Origin: Acytostelium subglobosum LB1
Lineage: Eukaryota; Evosea; Eumycetozoa; Acytosteliales; Acytosteliaceae
Assembly (NCBI RefSeq): GCF_000787575.1
Contig: NW_012236515.1
Span: 479,892-543,891 of the forward strand
Reading direction: 5' to 3'
DNA: 64,000 nucleotides
Part shown: positions 58,602-64,000 of the stretch, piece after piece
How the letters are laid out: each line of letters begins with the position of its first letter
Position numbering within the stretch: the first letter of the stretch is position 1
Position numbers and translations under genes: made by a program
Notes under the pieces: generated by a model
Database searches by the model: none
The model's input: only the letters and a program-made list of their open reading frames with translations
Told to the model about the DNA's origin: nothing

Positions 58602-58642
58602 AGCGATAATTCAATAATATTATGGTTATTGTGTTGTTGTGA

Positions 58643-61600
58643 TTATGATTGATTGTTGTTGTTGATGTTGTTGATTACTGGGGGTGCTCCTGTCACCGGA
58701 GTTGCTACCATTGCTGCTGCTGTTGTTGCTGCTGCTGTTACTACTGTTGTCAAATTGTTGTTGTTGTTGTTGTTCACTGCCGCTGCTACTACTGTAGCGG
58801 CAGGTGGTGGATAAGCTGCTTGTGGCTGCTTGGTGGGCTGAAGCTGCTTTTGTGGCTCGGTTCCATCGATTGGTGGACCCACATGTGGGATGGGAAGTCC
58901 GTGCTCAATGGCGTACTTCTTCTCTTTGTGGAACTTGGCGACCATGGCCTCCATCAATGGCAGGACCTCGGGGAAGGAAGGTCGCTTGGAGGGATCGGTC
59001 TCCCAGCACATGTTGATAAGCGTCGCATAGTCGGACGGACACCACGGTGGGATGGCCAGTCTCTCGCCACGATCGATCGACCTGACTACCTGTAGGGTGA
59101 GCTTGCCAGCGTAGGGTATCTGGCGCGTCATTAACTCCCAGAGCACAATGGCGAATGAGTAGACGTCTGCCTTCTCAGTGTAGCCCTCCTCGGCCAGCAC
59201 CTCTGGTGCAACCCAGCCAGTTGTTCCGCACATAGTCTTGGCGAATGTGTGCGACTTGACAGTGGCCAGGCCAAAGTCGGCCACCTTGAGCTGCCAACGC
59301 TCGTCAACCAAAAGGTTGTCAGTCTTGAGGTCTCTGTGGATGATGACGGGGTGTCGCGAGTGAAGGTAGGTGACGCCTCTTGCGCAGTCCAGACCGAGCT
59401 GCAGGCGCAGGCCCCAGTCGAGCTCGACCGTCTCATCAGTCAAAAGGCTGGCCAAACTGCCACGCGACATGAACTCTGTGACGATGCACGGCGAGCGGGG
59501 CTCGGTGCATGCACCCATGAACAGTAGAATGTTTGGGTGGCGCAACTTGCACAGCAAGTCCACTTCCTTTCGGAGGTCGTTCAGCAACTTCTGGCTCAAG
59601 TTATCGTTGAAGAGCATCTTGATTGCCACCTCTGTTCCCCGCCAGCTGCCTCGGAACACCTGGCCGTAGCCGCCGCGGCCAATGCATGTGCCGCAGTTGA
59701 TCTCTGACAGCGCAATCTCCCATTCAAAGTGCTTCTCAGGTGGCGGCGTCGCGGACGGCGACTCCTTCTTTGTGGGCTGTGGAAACTGGTTGAGTGGCAG
59801 AGGTGCCAGCTGCTGGGTTGGCAGTGGCTGCGCGGGCAGTGGCTGTGTGATCTGGATGGGTGGCACGTGATGTGGTGGCGTGGGCGATAGCAGCGAGATG
59901 TTGTTGATGGCGTTGACCACCAGCTGGCTGCTGAGCACAGGCGACACGTTGGATGGCGGCGTGTTGGTGGGCGGTGGAGTGTCGCGCAGACCATTGTAGT
60001 TTTGTGGTAGATTTACAGGGAATTGGGTGTGCAGCTGCTGAAGGACGGCAGCCTCCTCCTCGAGCTTGGTGGCCTTGGCATTGGCCACGACCAGCTCTTC
60101 CTCTAGTTGCTTGACCTTGTTCTGGATTTCGTTGATGTTCTCCTTCTTGCGCTTCTTTGTGTCATTCTTCTCGATGGCGCTCTGCGCCAGCTCCTGTGCC
60201 ACGGCGATCGTCTGAGCCACGTTGATTGACGTGGGCAGCTGAATGCCCTTGTTCGTCTTGTCTACGTTGACCTTCTTGGGGACGGGCTTGTAGGCGCGCA
60301 GGAACGTGAAGATCTCGGCAGGAGACTTCTTCAGGATGTTCTTGGCAAGTGGCAGTCGGTTGCCCTCGAGCCACAGCACCTGTAGGTGCGTGGCGTCCAG
60401 CATGTTGGAAGGCAGCGTCGAGAGCTGGTTGTAGCGCAGACGAAGATCCACTAGACTGACCATCTTGTTGATGCTAGCCTGCGATGGGATCTCGGTGATC
60501 TGGTTGAAGCTCAGGTCGAGCAGCTTGAGACTGGTCAGATGCTTGATGTCCTTGGGCACCGTCTTGAAGTTGTTGTTGTTGAGGTAGAGCGTCGTGAGAC
60601 GGTTGAGCGTGTAGAACTCCTTGGGCAGCACGGTGAGCTGGTTGTGGTTGAGGCGCAGACGACGAAGATGCACGAGCGTGCCGATCGACTTGGACACCTT
60701 CTTGAGCTGGTTGGCCGACAGGTCGAGGTCGCGCAGCTCGGTGAGCGACCACACCTCGGTGGGGATCACCTTGAGCCAGCAGTTGCTGAGCGCCAGCTTG
60801 GGCGCCTTGTTGGTGGCGCACGTTCGGATACGTAGTGGTACATCGTCGTCCTCTTCGTCGTCGTCGTCGTCGTCGATGGTGGTGATTGGTGGTGTTGAGC
60901 CCGTGTGGTCGTTGGCCAGGTGCGCCGAGTCGTCGGTGGGCGTCTTGAGGTTCTCGTCCGACTTGCGAGATTCGTGCTCGTCGTCGGTGCTGTGGTGCTC
61001 CTCTGGCTCGGTGATGAGCAGACGGTTGCGCAGAGGATTGTTGCTGCGCACTGGACTGTTGCCCCGAGAGAAGGGGTCGTCCATCATCATGCCAGAGTCG
61101 TCGTCGTCGGTGTTGTTGTTGGTGTGATTGTCATATTCGTCATCGGTGTTGTTGGTACTGTTAAGTGGGATGTGATTGTCATGATCGTGATCATTCTCAT
61201 GATCATTGGCATCATCATGGTTGGTCGTGATGGTGTCAATGATCATATCATCATTGTCGTTGTGATCGTGATCGTGGTCATGATCATGTTCATTACCATC
61301 TTCGTGATGGTCGTTGATGCTCGACATCCTCCTCCTGCTGCTGCTGCTCCTTCGCAGCAACAAATTCTCTCCCTCCTCTCCGTCGCCATACTTGAAGATT
61401 GCTTCGTCGGCAGACTCGTGGAGCATCTTGTCACGCTCGAGTCTCTCCCTCCTGATCTCCTCGAGGTCCTCCTCGCGCTCGCCTCGGCAAATCAATTGAT
61501 CACTTGTTGTTGTGGTGCTCGTCGATGACCTTGGTGACGAGCCCGAGCTAAAGCTGTTTCGTCTGAATAAGTTCGATAGTGGTACTGGTGTATTGATGTC

Positions 61601-61992
61601 ACCTGTTGGTCATAACAACAATGATTGATTGATTGGGACGAGTATTAGAAACCATGCGCGAGTGACTCAATCAGGTGATCGATGAGGTACTGACCCAAAG
61701 ACGGCCTCTTTAGGTGATGATAGGTGCTCTCCTCCGTGCCATAGTTTGATAGCTTTCTCTTCTTGTCCGTCACCTTAGGCTCCACGCCAAGAACGCTATC
61801 CCCGCCACCAGGGGCAGTGTGCTCTTGATCGTCCTGTTGATTGTCCATTGTGCTCTGGTCTGTGCTCCCATTTACCACGATGGATGTAATGGTCACACTA
61901 TTATTATTATTATTGTTACTACTGTTGTTGTTGTTGCTGCTATTGCCGCTGCTATTGATGTTGTTGGTCTTTGATGATGAGGGATCTTCCAT
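58643..61992 (-). CDS. leucine-rich-repeat protein kinase of the TKL group (1099 aa)
   Basis: Exons are 61653..61992 and 58643..61602 (50-nt intron, weak GTTTCT donor). Residues 1-380 are low-complexity and charged, with His/Asp repeats. About seven LRRs (LRDLDLSANQLKKVSKSIG, LRRLRLNHNQLTVLPKEF, LTTLYLNNNNFKTVPKDI and so on, ~380-540), then a coiled coil (EEELVVANAKATKLEEEAAVL). Kinase domain ~740-1005: GRGGYGQVF, AIK lysine, HRDLKTDN, DFGLATVKS, APEVL, CWETDPSKRPSF; all catalytic residues are present. The LRR style resembles intracellular Ras-group (PIRL/SHOC2-like) LRRs, and no signal peptide or transmembrane segment is seen, so it is cytosolic. TKL kinases are expanded in dictyostelids. 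The C-terminus is Ala/Thr/Asn-rich. The second exon alone would start at a non-ATG codon, so exon 1 is needed. Confidence 0.92.
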
Positions 61993-63640
61993 ATATCTGT
62001 AACTACCTTGCCTGGTAGCCCGTCCTGTCGACGCTCGTCTGCTACTTGCTTGTCTTGCAACTGCTTACTGCTAGTTGCACTCAATCACTATTTGTTCAAC
62101 TGTTGTTCTATAATGATATATATAATGGTTCAATAATTTAAATCACTTGTTATTCTTGATTGTTTGATTGATTGATTGATAGAATGATTGATGGTCATAG
62201 ATATGTATTAGTATCCATTGATTGACTTTGATTGATTGAATGAATGAATGGTTGATTGATGGCCTGGTGAATTGTGCATTGCATCGTGAATGCCCTGACA
62301 CATCCCATCCCATCCTGTCACATGTCCTTCATTCCTTTCATCCTTTCCGCTACTACTACAACTGGAATAACAACAACAACAACAATTACTGTTGTTGCTA
62401 CTGCGTGTGCTAAAGATTCATACCTTCAAGTGATGTGATGCTATGCGTTGCAATGCGATGTGATGTCGTTGTGTACGATCGATGATGCCTGCCGTGCCGG
62501 GCCGTGTGTGTCCGTGCTCCGTTCGTTTGATTGATTGCAATTGTTTCAACAAGTATATATCTTGTTTATGTGTATATGTATGTGTATGTGTTGAGTGAAG
62601 TGAAGTGAAGTGAGGTGAATGAATAATATGATATGATGTGTAAAAGTATAAATAATAATAATAATAATAATATGTTATGTTGTTGTAAGTGGTGGCAGTT
62701 GAGTGAGGTGAGTGAATGTGAATGTAATGTGACAGACTTGACTGAAAGTGTTACATTTGAGTGTGTGTGTCGGTATGAGGTGAGAGACGAATTTTAGGAA
62801 TTAATGTTTGTTCGACGATTGGTGTAGGGTGAAAAGTAAGTAACAGTGAGTGAGTTAGTGTGAATGAATGTGGCTGACTTGACTGACTGATTGATTGATG
62901 GGTAAAAGTGGACGAAAGGATGAATGAAGGTTCTAATATGATCTATCTATCAGTACATTACTGATTGTTTGACCTTATCATTAGGTACCTTGATTGACAA
63001 ACAAGTAGACTTGATTGATGATACAATCCGTAAAGTCAATTCAATCAATCAAACAATCCGTACTTTAACCAAAATCTAATTTTGTTATGCACAAAAAGGC
63101 AAAGAAGTTTCAAAGATACTATCTGTTTTGGACTTCATTGTTTGGCCCCAACACCTATTGATACTTTGGGAAGAGTCTTGTGTTTGTTTGTCACTAGATA
63201 AGTGATCAATCTTGGGTAATCTAACTGGTACATCTATATTCAAAAGACTTATAAGTCTAAAAATTGGGAACTATTATCAAGGAACTCCCTCAAATGATAT
63301 TATGATTACAATCAATTAAGTCAATCAATCCTTCAATCAAACCAAATATATTAATATTAATTAAAATTTAAATGAAGCAATCAAAACACATTAAAAAAAA
63401 AAATCCAAGGACCTCAATTTATTCTTTCATTCCATCACTCATTCTCACTCCACTCATTACCATCATTCATTTCATTCAACCTAAACACAATAACAACAAC
63501 AACAATAACCCTTACATTATAAAACAAACAATCAATCAAACAAACAAACAATCATTCACTCAGTAGTAGCAGCAGCATAGACAGTCACTGTCGAAGCTTA
63601 GCGTCCAACAACAAACAAACAAACAAACAAACAAGGAAGG
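61993..63640. other. long divergent intergenic region between LRR-kinase and CCCH genes
   Basis: About 1.6 kb with GATTGATT and AATGAATG repeats, GTGAAGTGAAGTGA repeats (about 62596-62617), an AAT repeat (62651-62668) and AACAAACAAACA near the CCCH start. One likely promoter lies on each side. No RNA or protein gene supported; a 64-codon plus-strand frame at 63372 is low complexity. Confidence 0.55.
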
Positions 63641-64000
63641 ATGAGCAATCATTACCACAATCATCATCACCAGCACCAACAACAGCAACAACAGACACAG
63701 GACAGACGCAACTCTGTAGTATGCAAGTTCTTCAAGAGTGGCAAATGTCTATCTGGCAAGAACTGCAAGTACTCGCACGATATGTCGAGCAGTGATGCAT
63801 CATCATCATCGTCATCATCATACGAAGGAGGCAACAACAGCAACAGCGGCAGCAACTCAACAGTGGATCACCATCATAACAACAATACACAACAAGCTGG
63901 CAATGGTGGAGGAGGAGGAGGTGCACCATTGTGTAAATACTACCTTAATGGCTTCTGCAAGAGTGGCTCCAAGTGTCCATACCTACACGACTCAAAGAAG
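63641..64000 (+). CDS. tandem CCCH zinc-finger protein (5' part; runs off the window)
   Basis: Start MSNHYHNHHHQHQQQQ, then a first zinc finger C-x7-C-x5-C-x3-H (CKFFKSGKCLSGKNCKYSH) and, after a Ser/Asn/Gly-rich linker, a second with identical spacing (CKYYLNGFCKSGSKCPYLH). The window ends just after it, so the full protein and any RING or other domain are unseen. C-x7-C-x5-C-x3-H fingers bind RNA or occur in Makorin-type ubiquitin ligases; Makorins have a similar finger pair near the N-terminus. The leader is an ACAAACAAAC repeat, and the GGAAGG directly before the ATG is unremarkable for this organism. Confidence 0.85.
   Translation, partial: MSNHYHNHHHQHQQQQQQTQDRRNSVVCKFFKSGKCLSGKNCKYSHDMSSSDASSSSSSSYEGGNNSNSGSNSTVDHHHNNNTQQAGNGGGGGGAPLCKYYLNGFCKSGSKCPYLHDSKK

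Overview
The window is nuclear DNA of a social amoeba (Dictyostelia). The reasons are FNIP-repeat proteins with F-box-like N-termini, large EGF/TIG-type membrane proteins of the ComC/Tgr kind, an amoeboid class I myosin, short GTATG/GTAAG...AG introns, and Asn/Gln/Thr homopolymer runs. Coding DNA is far less AT-rich than in Dictyostelium discoideum, which suggests another dictyostelid group (Heterostelium-, Cavenderia- or Acytostelium-like; this is inference). No rRNA or tRNA gene, CRISPR array, reverse transcriptase or transposase was seen.

Layout. 0-1.7 kb: 5' part of a class I myosin gene (-). 2.5-10.6 kb: a tandem block of three FNIP-repeat genes with one ARM-like/F-box-like gene between them (+). 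10.5-13.9 kb: an unusual block in which a roughly 0.33 kb tail-to-tail gene junction is present twice, as direct repeats around 2.7 kb of decayed sequence that includes a broken tandem macrodomain gene. 13.7-26.1 kb: two large paralogous EGF/TIG transmembrane proteins (-) with a BTB protein (+) between them. 26.9-39.5 kb: housekeeping and signalling genes: a small ankyrin protein, HMG-CoA reductase (with a presequence-like first exon), a PH-domain protein, an Mpv17/PMP22 protein, a single-pass membrane protein, a Rad6-type E2 and a large ankyrin-like protein. 39.7-45.1 kb: a second FNIP plus ARM/F-box pair (-), arranged in the same transcriptional order as the first. 45.2-52.3 kb: DNA polymerase delta small subunit, an ATRIP-like checkpoint protein and an Erf4/Golgin-A7-like membrane protein (-). 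53.5-64 kb: ARPC4, DENR, an LMBR1-domain membrane protein, a possible broken small gene, an LRR-TKL protein kinase and the start of a two-CCCH zinc-finger gene.

How the genes relate. Most are independent housekeeping genes. Three groupings stand out: the twice-occurring F-box/ARM then FNIP gene pair, the paired EGF/TIG surface proteins, and the adjacent replication/checkpoint genes (POLD2 and a candidate ATRIP). Exon structures were worked out by hand from splice consensus and frame continuity. Every multi-exon model proposed as intact and complete at both ends sums to a whole number of codons.
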